Assembly (NCBI RefSeq): GCF_030271515.1
Contig: NZ_JASCXI010000003.1
Span: forward strand, 701,631-765,630
Direction: 5' to 3'
Source of the DNA: Erythrobacter oryzae
GTDB taxonomy: Bacteria > Pseudomonadota > Alphaproteobacteria > Sphingomonadales > Sphingomonadaceae
Length of the DNA stretch: 64,000 bases
Numbering within the stretch: the first letter of the stretch is position 1; every line of letters starts with the position of its first letter. Below are positions 8,773 to 22,566 of the stretch, piece by piece. Made by a program: the position numbers and the translations under genes. Below the pieces are notes generated by a model. The model was given only the letters and a program-made list of their open reading frames with translations. It was not told the DNA's origin and did not search any database.

Positions 8773-9288
8773 TTACGCTGCGTCCTTGTCCGCATAGGCG
8801 GCGAACACGCGGGCGACCTTGGCGGCCGGAGCGGTAACGACCTGGGCGATCTTCGTCGCCGGGGCGTTGACCAGCCCGATGAGCTTGGCGCGCATCTCGT
8901 CGAGGCTGGGCATCGTGGCAAGCGCCTTGATGCCGGCTTCGTCGAGCACGACCGAACCCATCGACCCGCCGACGATTTCGAGCTTGTCGTTCGATTTGGC
9001 GAAATCGACAGCGGCCTTGGCAGCCGCGACCGGGTCATGCGACCAAGCCAGCCCGACCGGGCCGGTGAGCATGTCACCGAGCCCGACATAGTCGGTGTTC
9101 TCGAGGGCGAGCTTGGCGAGACGGTTCTTCGCAACCTTGTAGGACGCACCAGCATCGCGCATCTTCCCGCGCAGGTCGGTGGACTGGGCCACCGTCATGC
9201 CGAGGTTGCGGGTGACGACCACCACGGCAACCTCGTTGAAGACCGCATTGAGCTGGGCAACCGCGTCGGCTTTCTGCGAACGATCCAT
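8773..9288 (-). CDS. rplJ: 50S ribosomal protein L10
   Basis: Base of the ribosomal stalk, binding L7/L12 dimers and 23S rRNA, and usually an autogenous translational repressor. The start at 9288 is fixed by AAGGAG 7 bases upstream and by the normal N-terminus MDRSQKADAVAQLNAVF; the frame is open 21 codons further but without homology. 171 residues. Features include VVVVTRNLGMTVAQSTDLRGKMR and KNRLAKLAL in the RNA-binding domain, and the Ala-rich C-terminal helix for L7/L12 docking. First gene of the rplJ-rplL operon. Confidence 0.98.
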   Translation of the reverse strand: MDRSQKADAVAQLNAVFNEVAVVVVTRNLGMTVAQSTDLRGKMRDAGASYKVAKNRLAKLALENTDYVGLGDMLTGPVGLAWSHDPVAAAKAAVDFAKSNDKLEIVGGSMGSVVLDEAGIKALATMPSLDEMRAKLIGLVNAPATKIAQVVTAPAAKVARVFAAYADKDAA

Positions 9289-9546
9289 GCCATACTCCTT
9301 CACATTTGGCCGACCGGGATGGCTCCCGGACGACCGGCTACGTTTGTCCATGCCGCAGCCGAGGCTCCGACACGGGCGAGTCCGTCGATAGGGAAGGAGG
9401 GTGTGCCATCGGCACGAGCGCGGCGTCTGCGATGTCGCAGGCCCCGCGCGAAAATCTCGTTTCCCCGTCTAGGCTGGAAATTAAGACCGGCACATTCCGG
9501 TCACCAACTGTCTCGGACGGATGATCCTCGAAAGGATCGGGCGGGG
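9289..9546 (-). promoter_or_regulatory. Candidate L10-binding leader of rplJ-rplL
   Basis: About 250 bases of untranslated leader between the candidate promoter and the rplJ start. It contains a perfect hairpin at 9485-9502 (GACCGG / CCGGTC) and a long hairpin at 9418-9449 (GCGCGG and CTGCGA arms against TCGCAG and CCGCGC). L10 commonly represses its own mRNA through such a leader. Assignment here is by position and structure only. Confidence 0.5.
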
Positions 9547-9574
9547 CCAATAGCCACGGGGACGCACAAGTCAA
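9547..9574 (-). promoter_or_regulatory. Candidate sigma-70 promoter for rplJ-rplL
   Basis: Minus-strand TTGACT (9574-9569) and TATTGG (9552-9547) separated by 16 bp, upstream of the structured leader. Position is right for a stand-alone rplJL promoter. Confidence 0.45.
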
Positions 9575-9676
9575 GCGGATTGTCCGCAAGGCCCGGGCTG
9601 CGATGGGCGCGCGGATCAACCCCTATGGCGCGGCAAGTCGCTGGTTTGTCGCGCTCCCAGGGTATAGAACGCAGCG

Positions 9677-10072
9677 ATGGACGCACCCGACCCCGCCGAG
9701 TCCCCCGCCGCTGCCAACCCGGCAGGCCGCGCGCTGCGCTTCATCGAGCAGGGGCTGCTGATGGTCGCCGCGCTGATGACGCTGGGTGCGGCGGGGGCGG
9801 AAGTCGCGGCGGTCTATCAGCGCGGCAGCATCGTGCTCGCCGATATCCTGCTGATGTTTCTCTACACCGAGGTGATCGCGATGATCGCGGTGTTCTACAC
9901 CGGCAAGGCGAGTTCCTTCGTCTTCCCGATCTTCATCGCCATCACCGCCATCGCGCGGCTGATCGTGCTGCAGGGCAAGGACATGCAGGCGGAGAACGTG
10001 GTGTTCGAAGCGGGCGCGATCCTGCTGCTGGCCTTTGCCGCGCTGGTGATGGGCAAGGTGCGCTCCGACTGA
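9677..10072 (+). CDS. PsiE-family phosphate-starvation-inducible membrane protein
   Basis: 131-residue integral membrane protein with four hydrophobic helices (about 22-45, 52-73, 78-97, 105-126). The pattern of a short loop with LADILLMFLYTEVIAMIAVFY and the sequence IAITAIARLIVLQGKDM matches the PsiE family, whose E. coli member is induced by phosphate starvation but has no established biochemical role. The gene stands alone between the divergent rplJ promoter and a convergent operon on the other strand. Function of this copy is unknown. Confidence 0.75.
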   Translation: MDAPDPAESPAAANPAGRALRFIEQGLLMVAALMTLGAAGAEVAAVYQRGSIVLADILLMFLYTEVIAMIAVFYTGKASSFVFPIFIAITAIARLIVLQGKDMQAENVVFEAGAILLLAFAALVMGKVRSD

Positions 10073-10120
10073 ATGCGAAGAGGCCGAGGCATCGCTGCCC
10101 CGGCCCCTCTCCAAAAAGAT

Positions 10121-10357
10121 TCAGTCCGCCTGATAGCCGAGCAGGTCGCCCGGCTGGCACTCCAGCTCGCGGCAGATCGCGGCGAGGGTGGAGAAGCGGA
10201 TCGCCTTGGCCTTGCCGGTCTTGAGGATCGACAGGTTGGCGAGCGTCAGCCCCACCCGGTCGGCCAGTTCGGTCAGCGTCATGCGGCGGGCGTAGAGCAG
10301 GTCATCGAGCTTGACCATGATGCGGGCTCCTTCGAGGTCGTCGTTGCTGGGGGGCAT
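10121..10357 (-). CDS. Small XRE/HTH transcriptional regulator (YozG-like)
   Basis: 78 residues from an ATG at 10357 that shares its A with the stop codon of the upstream DUF2975 gene (TGATG). An internal ATG at 10318 giving 65 residues is an equally good start. The helix-turn-helix is clear: MTLTELADRVGLTLANLSILKTGKAKAI, followed by RFSTLAAICRELECQPGDLL, as in the short cytoplasmic Cro/CI-like proteins that accompany DUF2975 membrane proteins. Likely controls its own operon together with the membrane partner, which is an inference from the conserved pairing. Confidence 0.85.
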   Translation of the reverse strand: MPPSNDDLEGARIMVKLDDLLYARRMTLTELADRVGLTLANLSILKTGKAKAIRFSTLAAICRELECQPGDLLGYQAD

Positions 10358-10902
10358 CACACGGTCCCTTCGAGGTCTTCGCGCATCGCCGCGCCGTGGC
10401 GGAAGACGCGGGCGAGGATGAAGAGGGTGAGGATCAGCAGCACCGGCGCCACGTCGAGATCGAAGTCGTCCTTGATCGAGACCTCGCTGAACTGGCTGGC
10501 CCAATGGGCGACGAAGGCAGCCACACCCGTGGCGACGAAGGACAGCGCGGTGATGGCGATCTGGATCCAGCCCATGGCATTGAGGCGGTCAGCATTCTCG
10601 GGGACGAAGGGGTCTCCGGAGGCGACCGTATCGATGATGCCGCGCAGCTTGCCGAAGAACAGGAACACCAGAACGCACAGAGCGCAAACCACCGCCAGCA
10701 AGCCGAGCACGGTGGCGACGGGCATGGCGGTGATGTCGGGGCCGAATTCGGCCCGCATCTCGGTGTTGATGGTGTCCTGCACGAAGGGCAGTGTCACCGC
10801 AACGAGTGCGACCACTCCGGCGGCGAGCGCCATGACGCCCTGGATCAGCAGGGTCAGCGATTTTCCTGCCAGCAGCAGCAGATCGTTTCCGGGGGACTTC
10901 AT
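10357..10902 (-). CDS. DUF2975 family membrane protein
   Basis: 181 residues with four predicted membrane helices (about 8-38, 62-86, 112-134, 148-168). The cytoplasmic loop between helices 2 and 3 reads GKLRGIIDTVASGDPFVPENADRLNAMGWIQI, the signature stretch of DUF2975 proteins. These are nearly always encoded next to a small XRE regulator, as here (1-base overlap). Possibly a membrane sensor or sequestering partner for the regulator. Biochemical role unknown. Confidence 0.85.
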   Translation of the reverse strand: MKSPGNDLLLLAGKSLTLLIQGVMALAAGVVALVAVTLPFVQDTINTEMRAEFGPDITAMPVATVLGLLAVVCALCVLVFLFFGKLRGIIDTVASGDPFVPENADRLNAMGWIQIAITALSFVATGVAAFVAHWASQFSEVSIKDDFDLDVAPVLLILTLFILARVFRHGAAMREDLEGTV

Positions 10903-10930
10903 CGGACAGTTCCTTTCGCGAAGGGCCGGA

Positions 10931-11068
10931 TCAGGCGACCGAAGGCAGTTCGAAGGCCGTCGGGGTCTCGGCCTGCGCAGGGGGAACGGTGACGATCGCG
11001 CCGATCGAGCCGAGGGTCAGGACGAAGGCGGCGCAGGCGGCAAGGGCGGTGTTGGCGAAGCGGGTCAT
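10931..11068 (-). CDS. Small exported or membrane peptide (45 aa)
   Basis: An ATG at 11068 with AAAGGAA upstream encodes MTRFANTALAACAAFVLTLGS followed by IGAIVTVPPAQAETPTAFELPSVA. One hydrophobic segment with a signal-peptidase-like site (PAQAE) would leave a mature peptide of only about 13 residues. It is the first gene of a three-gene unit with DUF2975 and XRE genes (28-bp gap). It may be a signal or leader peptide for that system, or simply a small membrane protein. Confidence 0.6.
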   Translation of the reverse strand: MTRFANTALAACAAFVLTLGSIGAIVTVPPAQAETPTAFELPSVA

Positions 11069-11129
11069 ATCGTTTTCCTTTAGAGGGCACATCGTGATTC
11101 GATAAATGCTCTCTAATCCGATTCGTGGC

Positions 11130-11177
11130 ATATCGTCAATCAATAATATTGAAAAACGATATTGGTCTTCCCGATAT
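11130..11177. promoter_or_regulatory. Repeated ATATCG/CGATAT motif upstream of the peptide-DUF2975-XRE operon
   Basis: ATATCG at 11130-11135 and CGATAT at 11157-11162 and 11172-11177 lie in an AT-rich stretch between the methyltransferase stop and the peptide gene. Inverted and direct copies suggest binding sites for the operon's XRE regulator. Confidence 0.35.
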
Positions 11178-12227
11178 TCAATCTGGCTGCACCGCTTCCA
11201 CCCAGCTCGCGAGGTCGGCATCGCTGTACCAGGCGCCGGCGCGGTAGCGGTCGCCGGGGCGGCTCCGGTGCGGGGCGCAGGGTGCGAGATTGATCGCCCA
11301 GTGGAGATCGGCCCCGCTGCCGGGGCGGTTCTCGTAGGTGATGTCCGCAGCGAAGGTCAGGTGGAGCCATTGGGCAAGCCCGCTCACTGGCCCGCCGGTG
11401 CTGACCAGCGCGGCGGTGGCCGAGACGCTGATCGGCGGATCGCCCGCGCCGAAGTCGAAGTCGAGCAGCGCGCAAGGTTCGCTGCGCAGGGCGAGCGCAG
11501 GGTCGTCGGCGAAGACATGGCGGCGCGGGTTCAAGTGCGGGGTGAAGCCGGAGAGGTCGAACCCCTCGACCAGCCCGACGCTGTCCGCGGGCGCGGCGAA
11601 TTCGGCGAGCGCGACCATCAGGCTCGCCTTTTCCGGCAGGAACAGCGCGCCGGGCACCGCCAGCTCGGCGCGGGCATGGGCGAGCGAGGCCAGAACCCCT
11701 TCGCCCACCACGCCGTGGTCGAACACCTCGGACACCACCAGATCGACCCCGCCATCCAAATCGCGCATCCGGTCGAGCTGGCCCGAATGGCGGTCGAACA
11801 CGGTGATGCGCTCGGCAAGACCATTGGCGGCGATCACCTTGCGCGCGGCGGCGGCGAGCATCGCGTTTTCCTCGCAGGCGTAGACCCGCTCCGCCCCCGC
11901 GCGCGCCGCCATCATCGCCAAGAGGCCCGATCCGGTGCCGATATCGAGCACCCGGCGGCCCGGCGCCATGCGTTCGATTGCGGCGCGGTAGGCGGCGTTG
12001 CGGCGGCGGTCGTGGAGCATCCTGATGTGGAATTCGGGGACTCCGGCGCGCAGCACGCTCGCGGCGATCGCCTGCCACAAGGGATCGCCCGGATGCGCCG
12101 CCAGCGCCCGCTCCGCGAGCGCAATCGCCAGGGCGCCCGCCTGGCTCTCGGCCAGCTCCAGCCCTGTCGCCAGAAAATCCGCCGGGTTGGCGAGCGGCTG
12201 GCGATGGTCTGTCGGCTTGGCGGTCAT
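11178..12227 (-). CDS. PRMT7-like SAM-dependent protein arginine methyltransferase
   Basis: 349 residues from the ATG at 12227. Class I methyltransferase fold: motif [21 protein letters not shown] (about 93-112), an acidic strand end YACEENAML, and the loop [12 protein letters not shown]. That loop matches the double-E arginine-binding loop of PRMT family enzymes, closest in form to PRMT7 (SExFDxxxxGEG). The C-terminal half has the beta-barrel-like character of PRMTs ([17 protein letters not shown]). An N-terminal helical segment of about 80 residues resembles TPR-type repeats. Substrates are unknown. It could also methylate another protein residue, and automated annotation often calls it a 50S L11 methyltransferase. 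It faces away from rpoB. Confidence 0.75.
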   Translation of the reverse strand: MTAKPTDHRQPLANPADFLATGLELAESQAGALAIALAERALAAHPGDPLWQAIAASVLRAGVPEFHIRMLHDRRRNAAYRAAIERMAPGRRVLDIGTGSGLLAMMAARAGAERVYACEENAMLAAAARKVIAANGLAERITVFDRHSGQLDRMRDLDGGVDLVVSEVFDHGVVGEGVLASLAHARAELAVPGALFLPEKASLMVALAEFAAPADSVGLVEGFDLSGFTPHLNPRRHVFADDPALALRSEPCALLDFDFGAGDPPISVSATAALVSTGGPVSGLAQWLHLTFAADITYENRPGSGADLHWAINLAPCAPHRSRPGDRYRAGAWYSDADLASWVEAVQPD

Positions 12228-12304
12228 GCGCGGTGGTTCAATCCATCCGCCGCCCGAGCGCAAGGCCTTTCTTGCCGCGGCCGGAGTGCGGGTTTCCGCT
12301 CCGG

Positions 12305-12333
12305 TTGACAGGGGGCGAGGCCACTCCTACATG
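12305..12333 (+). promoter_or_regulatory. Candidate promoter of rpoBC
   Basis: Perfect -35 TTGACA (12305-12310), 17-bp spacer, and a weak -10 TACATG (12328-12333). It leaves a 5' UTR of about 235 bases before the rpoB ATG at 12574. The region 12228-12573 otherwise shows no gene. Confidence 0.5.
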
Positions 12334-12573
12334 CGCCCCTCGCACTCGCTTCGAGCAAGGCTGATTCATGCGCGGGAATCGGCCTCAGGATGGAAGCGGC
12401 GAAGGCCATTTACGCGACGGACACCGGGAGGCTGCTGCCGACACCGCTTCAGATGCGGAGTCTGGCGTGCGGCTTTTGTGCGTTGGAATGGCCGCTTTTT
12501 CGCGTGGAACGACAGCGATTTTTACTCCCGCGCGGCATCCTCGCGCGGCCCAACGGAAGAGGCCCACTCCCTC

Positions 12574-15500
12574 ATGGCAACCAAGGCGAAGCCGCCCGTC
12601 ACCCGCAGCCGCAAGGCGCAAGGGACCGCCAAGAAGCGCATCCGCAAGATCTTCGGTGACATTCACGAAGTGGTGCAGATGCCGAACCTGATCGAGGTTC
12701 AGCGCGAAAGCTACGAGCAGTTCCTGCGTTCGGACAAGGCCACGGGCTATGTCTCGGGCCTCGAAAAGACCCTGCGTTCGGTCTTCCCGATCCGCGACTT
12801 CGCCGGCACCGCCGAGCTCGATTTCGTGCACTACGAACTCGAAGAGCCCAAGTACGACACCACCGAGTGCCGTCAGCGCGGCATCACCTATGCCGCCCCG
12901 ATGAAGGTGACCCTGCGCCTGATCGTGTTCGAGGTCGACAGCGAAACCGAAACCCGTTCCGTCCTCGATATCAAGGAGCAGGACGTCTACATGGGCGACA
13001 TGCCGCTCATGACCGAGAACGGCACCTTCATCATCAACGGCACCGAGCGCGTGATCGTCTCGCAGATGCACCGCTCGCCGGGCGTCCTGTTCGACCATGA
13101 CCGCGGCAAGACCCACTCCTCGGGCAAGCTGCTGTTCGCCGCGCGCGTGATCCCCTACCGCGGCTCGTGGCTCGATTTCGAGTTCGACGCCAAGGACATC
13201 GTCAACGTCCGCATCGACCGCAAGCGCAAGCTGCCGGTCACCGCGCTGCTGTATTCGCTCGGCCTCGATGCCGAGGATATCCTCGGCTACTTCTACAACA
13301 CCGTTACCTGGGACCGCGCCAAGGACGGGTGGAAGATCCCCTTCGTCGCCGAACAGTGGCGCAACGCCAAGCCGACCTTCGCGCTGGTCGATGCCGCAAC
13401 GGGCGAGGAAGTCTTCCCGGCCGGCCAGAAGATCAGCCCGCGTGCTGCCAACAAGGCGGCCAAGGACGGCCTTTCCGAACTGCTGCTTCCCACCGAGGAA
13501 GTCGTCAGCCGCTATGCCGCCGCCGACATGATCGACGAGTCGACGGGCCGCATCTATATCGAAGCGGGCGATGAAGTGACGCTCGAGCATGTCGACATCC
13601 TCGACAAGGCCGGGATCGACCGCCTGCCGCTGCTCGACATCGACGAGATCAACACCGGCCCGTGGATCCGCAACACGCTGAAGGCCGACAAGGCCGAGAA
13701 CCGCGACGAGGGTCTGGAAGCGATCTACAAGGTCATGCGTCCGGGCGAACCGCCGACGAAGGAAACCGCCGAGGCGCTGTTCGAAGGCCTGTTCTTCGAT
13801 GCTGAACGCTATGACCTTTCGGCCGTGGGCCGCGTGAAGCTTAACATGCGTCTGGGCCTCGAGTGCGAGGACACCGTCACCACGCTGCGCAAGGAAGACA
13901 TCCTCGCGGTGGTGAAGGAGCTTGTCGGCCTCAAGGACGGCAAGGGCGAAGTCGACGACATCGACAACCTCGGCAACCGCCGCGTGCGTTCGGTGGGCGA
14001 GCTGCTGGAGAACCAGTACCGCGTCGGCCTGCTGCGCATGGAGCGCGCCGTGAAGGAGCGCATGAGCTCGGTCGACGTCAGCACCGTGATGCCGAACGAC
14101 CTCATCAACGCCAAGCCTGCGGTCGCCGCGGTGCGCGAGTTCTTCGGCTCCTCGCAGCTCTCGCAGTTCATGGACCAGACCAACCCGCTCTCGGAAGTCA
14201 CCCACAAGCGCCGCGTGTCGGCGCTCGGGCCGGGTGGTCTGACCCGCGAGCGCGCCGGCTTCGAAGTGCGCGACGTTCACCCGACGCACTATGGCCGCAT
14301 CTGCCCGATCGAAACGCCCGAAGGCCCGAACATCGGTCTGATCAACTCGCTGGCGTCGTTCTCGCGCGTCAACAAGTACGGCTTCATCGAGACCCCCTAC
14401 CGCAAGGTGGTGGACGGCAAGGTGACCGCGGACGTGATCTACCTTTCCGCGATGGAAGAGCAGAAGCACACGGTTGCGCAGGCTTCGGCCGAACTGACGG
14501 CGGACGGCAGCTTCGTCGAAGAGCTGGTCTCGGCGCGTCACAACGGCGACAACCTGATGGCGCCGCGCGAGCACATCACGCTGATGGACGTCAGCCCCAA
14601 GCAGCTGGTTTCGGTCGCGGCCTCGCTGATCCCGTTCCTCGAAAACGATGACGCCAACCGCGCGCTGATGGGCTCGAACATGCAGCGTCAGGCCGTGCCG
14701 CTCGTCAAGGCGGAAGCGCCGTGGGTCGGCACCGGCATGGAAGAGACCGTGGCGCGCGATTCGGGCGCTGCGATTGCGGCCAAGCGCGGCGGGATCGTCG
14801 ATCAGGTCGATGCGACCCGTATCGTGATCCGTGCGATCGGCGATGTCGAACCCGGCCAGTCGGGCGTCGACATCTACACGCTCCAGAAGTTCCAGCGTTC
14901 GAACCAGAACACCTGCATCAACCAGCGTCCGCTGGTGAAGGTGGGCGACGTGATCGAACAGGGCGACATCATCGCCGACGGTCCCTCGACCGACCTCGGC
15001 GAGCTGGCGCTGGGCAAGAACAGCCTCGTCGCCTTCATGCCCTGGAACGGCTACAACTACGAAGACTCGATCCTGATCAGCGAGCGCATCGTGAAGGACG
15101 ACGTCTTCACCTCGATCCACATCGAGGAGTTCGAGGTCATGGCCCGCGACACCAAGCTCGGGCCGGAAGACATCACCCGCGACATTCCCAACGTCGGCGA
15201 AGAAGCCCTGCGCAACCTCGACGAGGCGGGCATCGTCTATATCGGCGCCGAGGTGCACCCCGGTGACATCCTCGTCGGCAAGATCACGCCCAAGGGCGAA
15301 TCGCCGATGACGCCGGAAGAAAAGCTGCTGCGCGCGATCTTCGGCGAAAAGGCGAGCGACGTGCGTGACACCTCGCTGCGTCTGCCCCCGGGCGTTGCCG
15401 GCACCATCGTCGAAGTCCGGGTGTTCAACCGCCACGGGATCGAGATCGACGACCGTACCCGTGCGATCCAGAACGAGGAAATCGAACGCCTCCGGAAGGA

Positions 15501-16764
15501 CGCCGCGGACGAACGCAACATCCTCAACCGCGCGACCTACAACCGCCTGCGCGACATGCTGCTCGGCCAGACCGCTTCGGCCGCTCCCAAGGGGCTGAAG
15601 AAGGGCGTGGAGATCACCGAGAGCCTGCTCGACGAAGTCGACCGCCACGAATGGTTCAAGTTCGCGGTGGCCGATGACAACCGTCAGGCGCAGATCGAGG
15701 CGGTGAAGAGCCAGTACGACGAAGCCGTCGCGCTGATCGATGCCAAGTTCCATGACCGCAAGGAAAAGCTGGAGCGCGGTGACGAGCTGGCTCCGGGCGT
15801 GCTCAAGATGGTCAAGGTCTTCGTCGCGGTGAAGCGCAAGCTCCAGCCGGGCGACAAGATGGCCGGCCGTCACGGGAACAAGGGTGTCATCAGCCGCATC
15901 CTGCCGATCGAGGACATGCCGTTCCTCGCCGACGGGACGCATGTCGACCTCGTGCTCAACCCGCTGGGCGTGCCTTCGCGCATGAACGTCGGGCAGATCT
16001 TCGAGACGCACCTGGGCTTTGCCGCCCGCGCGCTCGGGCACGAGATCAAGGGCCTGCTGGAGGATTGGCGTGCGGCGAACCCCAACGCGGCTTCGGACTA
16101 CGCCAACGTGGCGCCGCCCGCTGCCGTGCTGGATCGCCTCAAGGACATCTACGGCGAGCAATATGTCGAGGACCTCGAAAGCCGTTCGACTGCGGATATC
16201 GTGGAACTGGCGGGCAACCTCTCGGCCGGTGTGCCGATGGGGACCCCGGTGTTCGACGGTGCGCGCGAAGCCGACGTTTCGGACATGCTGGTCAAGGCGG
16301 GGATCGATTCCTCGGGCCAGAGCGTCCTTTATGACGGCCGCACCGGCGAGGCGTTCGACCGCAAGGTGACCGTGGGCATCATCTACATGCTGAAGCTCCA
16401 CCACCTGGTCGACGACAAGATCCACGCGCGTTCGATCGGCCCCTACTCTCTCGTCACCCAGCAGCCGCTGGGCGGCAAGGCTCAGTTCGGCGGCCAGCGC
16501 TTCGGGGAAATGGAGGTCTGGGCGCTCCAGGCCTACGGCGCGGCCTACACCTTGCAGGAAATGCTGACGGTGAAGTCCGACGACGTGGTCGGCCGCACCA
16601 AGGTCTACGAAGCGATCGTCAAGGGCGACGACACCTTCGAGGCCGGCATTCCGGAGAGCTTCAACGTGCTCGTGAAGGAAATGCGCAGCCTCGGCCTCAA
16701 TGTCGAACTGAAGTCGATCCTCGACGAGGACGACGACGGCGAGATGCTGGAGGCAGCGGAATAA
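12574..16764 (+). CDS. rpoB: DNA-directed RNA polymerase subunit beta
   Basis: Beta subunit of RNA polymerase, 1396 residues, normal for alphaproteobacteria. The start at 12574 ([16 protein letters not shown]) is preceded by GGAAGAGG; the frame is open for 192 further codons upstream but those overlap the leader. Recognisable rifampicin region: [24 protein letters not shown]. Also [32 protein letters not shown], the catalytic-centre segment [15 protein letters not shown], and the C-terminal clamp [31 protein letters not shown]. It lies 81 bp before rpoC. Unlike most genomes it is not preceded by rplL on the same strand. Confidence 0.99.
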   Translation: MATKAKPPVTRSRKAQGTAKKRIRKIFGDIHEVVQMPNLIEVQRESYEQFLRSDKATGYVSGLEKTLRSVFPIRDFAGTAELDFVHYELEEPKYDTTECRQRGITYAAPMKVTLRLIVFEVDSETETRSVLDIKEQDVYMGDMPLMTENGTFIINGTERVIVSQMHRSPGVLFDHDRGKTHSSGKLLFAARVIPYRGSWLDFEFDAKDIVNVRIDRKRKLPVTALLYSLGLDAEDILGYFYNTVTWDRAKDGWKIPFVAEQWRNAKPTFALVDAATGEEVFPAGQKISPRAANKAAKDGLSELLLPTEEVVSRYAAADMIDESTGRIYIEAGDEVTLEHVDILDKAGIDRLPLLDIDEINTGPWIRNTLKADKAENRDEGLEAIYKVMRPGEPPTKETAEALFEGLFFDAERYDLSAVGRVKLNMRLGLECEDTVTTLRKEDILAVVKELVGLKDGKGEVDDIDNLGNRRVRSVGELLENQYRVGLLRMERAVKERMSSVDVSTVMPNDLINAKPAVAAVREFFGSSQLSQFMDQTNPLSEVTHKRRVSALGPGGLTRERAGFEVRDVHPTHYGRICPIETPEGPNIGLINSLASFSRVNKYGFIETPYRKVVDGKVTADVIYLSAMEEQKHTVAQASAELTADGSFVEELVSARHNGDNLMAPREHITLMDVSPKQLVSVAASLIPFLENDDANRALMGSNMQRQAVPLVKAEAPWVGTGMEETVARDSGAAIAAKRGGIVDQVDATRIVIRAIGDVEPGQSGVDIYTLQKFQRSNQNTCINQRPLVKVGDVIEQGDIIADGPSTDLGELALGKNSLVAFMPWNGYNYEDSILISERIVKDDVFTSIHIEEFEVMARDTKLGPEDITRDIPNVGEEALRNLDEAGIVYIGAEVHPGDILVGKITPKGESPMTPEEKLLRAIFGEKASDVRDTSLRLPPGVAGTIVEVRVFNRHGIEIDDRTRAIQNEEIERLRKDAADERNILNRATYNRLRDMLLGQTASAAPKGLKKGVEITESLLDEVDRHEWFKFAVADDNRQAQIEAVKSQYDEAVALIDAKFHDRKEKLERGDELAPGVLKMVKVFVAVKRKLQPGDKMAGRHGNKGVISRILPIEDMPFLADGTHVDLVLNPLGVPSRMNVGQIFETHLGFAARALGHEIKGLLEDWRAANPNAASDYANVAPPAAVLDRLKDIYGEQYVEDLESRSTADIVELAGNLSAGVPMGTPVFDGAREADVSDMLVKAGIDSSGQSVLYDGRTGEAFDRKVTVGIIYMLKLHHLVDDKIHARSIGPYSLVTQQPLGGKAQFGGQRFGEMEVWALQAYGAAYTLQEMLTVKSDDVVGRTKVYEAIVKGDDTFEAGIPESFNVLVKEMRSLGLNVELKSILDEDDDGEMLEAAE

Positions 16765-16845
16765 GGGGCGCGGGGGCGACCAAGGCAATTGGGCGCCCCC
16801 CGTCACCGCCGCAAACGAAATTCATCCCCCTAAGGGAACACAGTC

Positions 16846-21147
<4,302 letters not shown>

Positions 21148-21180
21148 GCTCCCGCCCGAGCCCTTGCGGCATCACGAGGG

Positions 21181-21215
21181 GCCCCGCCCGAGCTTATGCT
21201 CTGGCGGGGCTTTTT
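21181..21215 (+). terminator. Intrinsic terminator after rpoC
   Basis: GCCCCGCC pairs with GGCGGGGC, extended by GAGC/GCTC after one mismatch around a TTAT loop, and is followed by five T residues. It lies 34 bp after the rpoC stop. Confidence 0.9.
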
Positions 21216-21322
21216 CGTTCTGCGGCGGGAATCCGGCCTCGCCCGTTCCGGAGCGGGCGCAAGCGGGGCGAAGGGGCGCGCGCGCAATCGTTCCTTAAAT
21301 ACCCTGCCTGTAAGGGGCGCTC

Positions 21323-22468
21323 ATGGGTGCTGCGCATTTCGTCCTGCTGATCAACACGGCCATCGCGGTGCTGTTCGCCTGCGCCTATGCCGCGATTGCG
21401 CTTGGCATCGACGGGCAGCGCAAGGCCCTGTGGTTTGTGCTGCCCTATGGGGTCGGCACGCTGAAGCCGCTGTCGGATGCGCTCATCCCGTTTGTTGCGT
21501 TTCCCGAATTTCTCGAATGGACCGGATATGCGGGCTTTCTGGCAGCCTTGCTGCTGATGTCGCCCGCGCTTCGGCTGTTTTACGGACAGCCTGCGGGATG
21601 GCGCATGGTTGCGCTGGTGATGGCGGGCGGGCTGGCGCTGCGGGCGCTGATCTTTACATGGGACCGGACGAGCTTTGCGCACGGCGTTGCCTACCAGATG
21701 CCGTTCATTGTCGCCGCCATGCTCGGCGCCTTCGTCGTCTGGCACCTGCCCTCGCGTGGACGATTCCATGAAGTCTTGTGCGTCATGTTCACGCTGCTTG
21801 GCGCGCAGTTCGCGGTAAAGCCGTGGATCGCGGCAAGTGTGGGCGCGGGGCAGACGCTCGCTGACTATACCGCGTCGCGCTACGCGCCCATCTCGCAGGC
21901 CCTGACGGGGGTCACCCTGCTGACAATCGGGCTGGTGCTGCTGTTGATGGTGGTCCGCCATGCTTTGGCCGAAGCGCTGGAACTGGCGGAGCGCGATCCC
22001 CTGTCGGGCCTGCTCAACCGTCGCGGCCTGCGCGCGCGCAGCGGTGCCTTGGTGGCGCGGGGCAATGTCGTGGCGGTGTCGGTCGATCTCGACCACTTCA
22101 AGCAGATCAATGATCGCTTCGGTCATGCCATGGGTGACCGGGTGATCGTGCATTTTGCCGGTCTGCTGCGCGCCGCCACCGCCGCGGTGCCCGGCGCCCT
22201 TCTGGCAAGGCTCGGGGGGGAGGAGTTCATCGTTCTCCTGTCAGGCTCGACCGCGACCGGGCTTGCGCTGGCCGATGCGATCCGGGCGGCGAGCGCGGAA
22301 GTGCAGGAAGGGTTGCCTCCGGTCACTGCCAGCATCGGCGTCGCCGAGATGGGCGTCGGCGGGTCGCTCGACGATCTGCTGCGCCGCGCGGACGACGCGA
22401 CCTATGTGGCCAAGCGCGAGGGCCGCAATCGCGTTGCGCTCGCGCCCGTCGCGGCGCTGGCTGCGTGA
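21323..22468 (+). CDS. Membrane-anchored diguanylate cyclase (GGEEF)
   Basis: Makes cyclic di-GMP from two GTP. The first about 215 residues are six to seven membrane helices with short loops, a possible sensor not recognised as a named domain. The GGDEF domain follows from about residue 225: DPLSGLLNRRGL, the substrate segment VSVDLDHFKQINDRFGHAMGDRVI, and the active-site motif GGEEF at 298-302. The inhibitory RxxD site normally found five residues before the motif is absent (the sequence there is PGALLAR), so product inhibition through that site is unlikely. 381 residues. It is a plausible link to surface-attachment traits such as the curli locus nearby, by inference only. Confidence 0.92.
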   Translation: MGAAHFVLLINTAIAVLFACAYAAIALGIDGQRKALWFVLPYGVGTLKPLSDALIPFVAFPEFLEWTGYAGFLAALLLMSPALRLFYGQPAGWRMVALVMAGGLALRALIFTWDRTSFAHGVAYQMPFIVAAMLGAFVVWHLPSRGRFHEVLCVMFTLLGAQFAVKPWIAASVGAGQTLADYTASRYAPISQALTGVTLLTIGLVLLLMVVRHALAEALELAERDPLSGLLNRRGLRARSGALVARGNVVAVSVDLDHFKQINDRFGHAMGDRVIVHFAGLLRAATAAVPGALLARLGGEEFIVLLSGSTATGLALADAIRAASAEVQEGLPPVTASIGVAEMGVGGSLDDLLRRADDATYVAKREGRNRVALAPVAALAA

Positions 22469-22495
22469 GGTCGGGGTAGGACGAAAATATCGCTA

Positions 22496-22512
22496 TTGCA
22501 AATCACTCGCAA
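22496..22512. promoter_or_regulatory. Possible Fur-type iron box
   Basis: The 17-bp sequence TTGCAAATCACTCGCAA is an interrupted palindrome (TTGCxAxTx arms) of the form used by alphaproteobacterial Fur/Mur regulators. It is centred about 63 bp before the next start codon. Confidence 0.45.
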
Positions 22513-22566
22513 CTAAATAGAAGGGAGCGCACAGACGCTGCCCTATCTGACCGTAAGCGAGGTATC

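Noticed and set aside
12385..16806. 1473-codon frame antisense to rpoB
   Set aside because: High-GC antisense shadow of rpoB with no homology. The same holds for the long antisense frames over rpoC (16822-20634) and the Tricorn-like gene (24472-27696).
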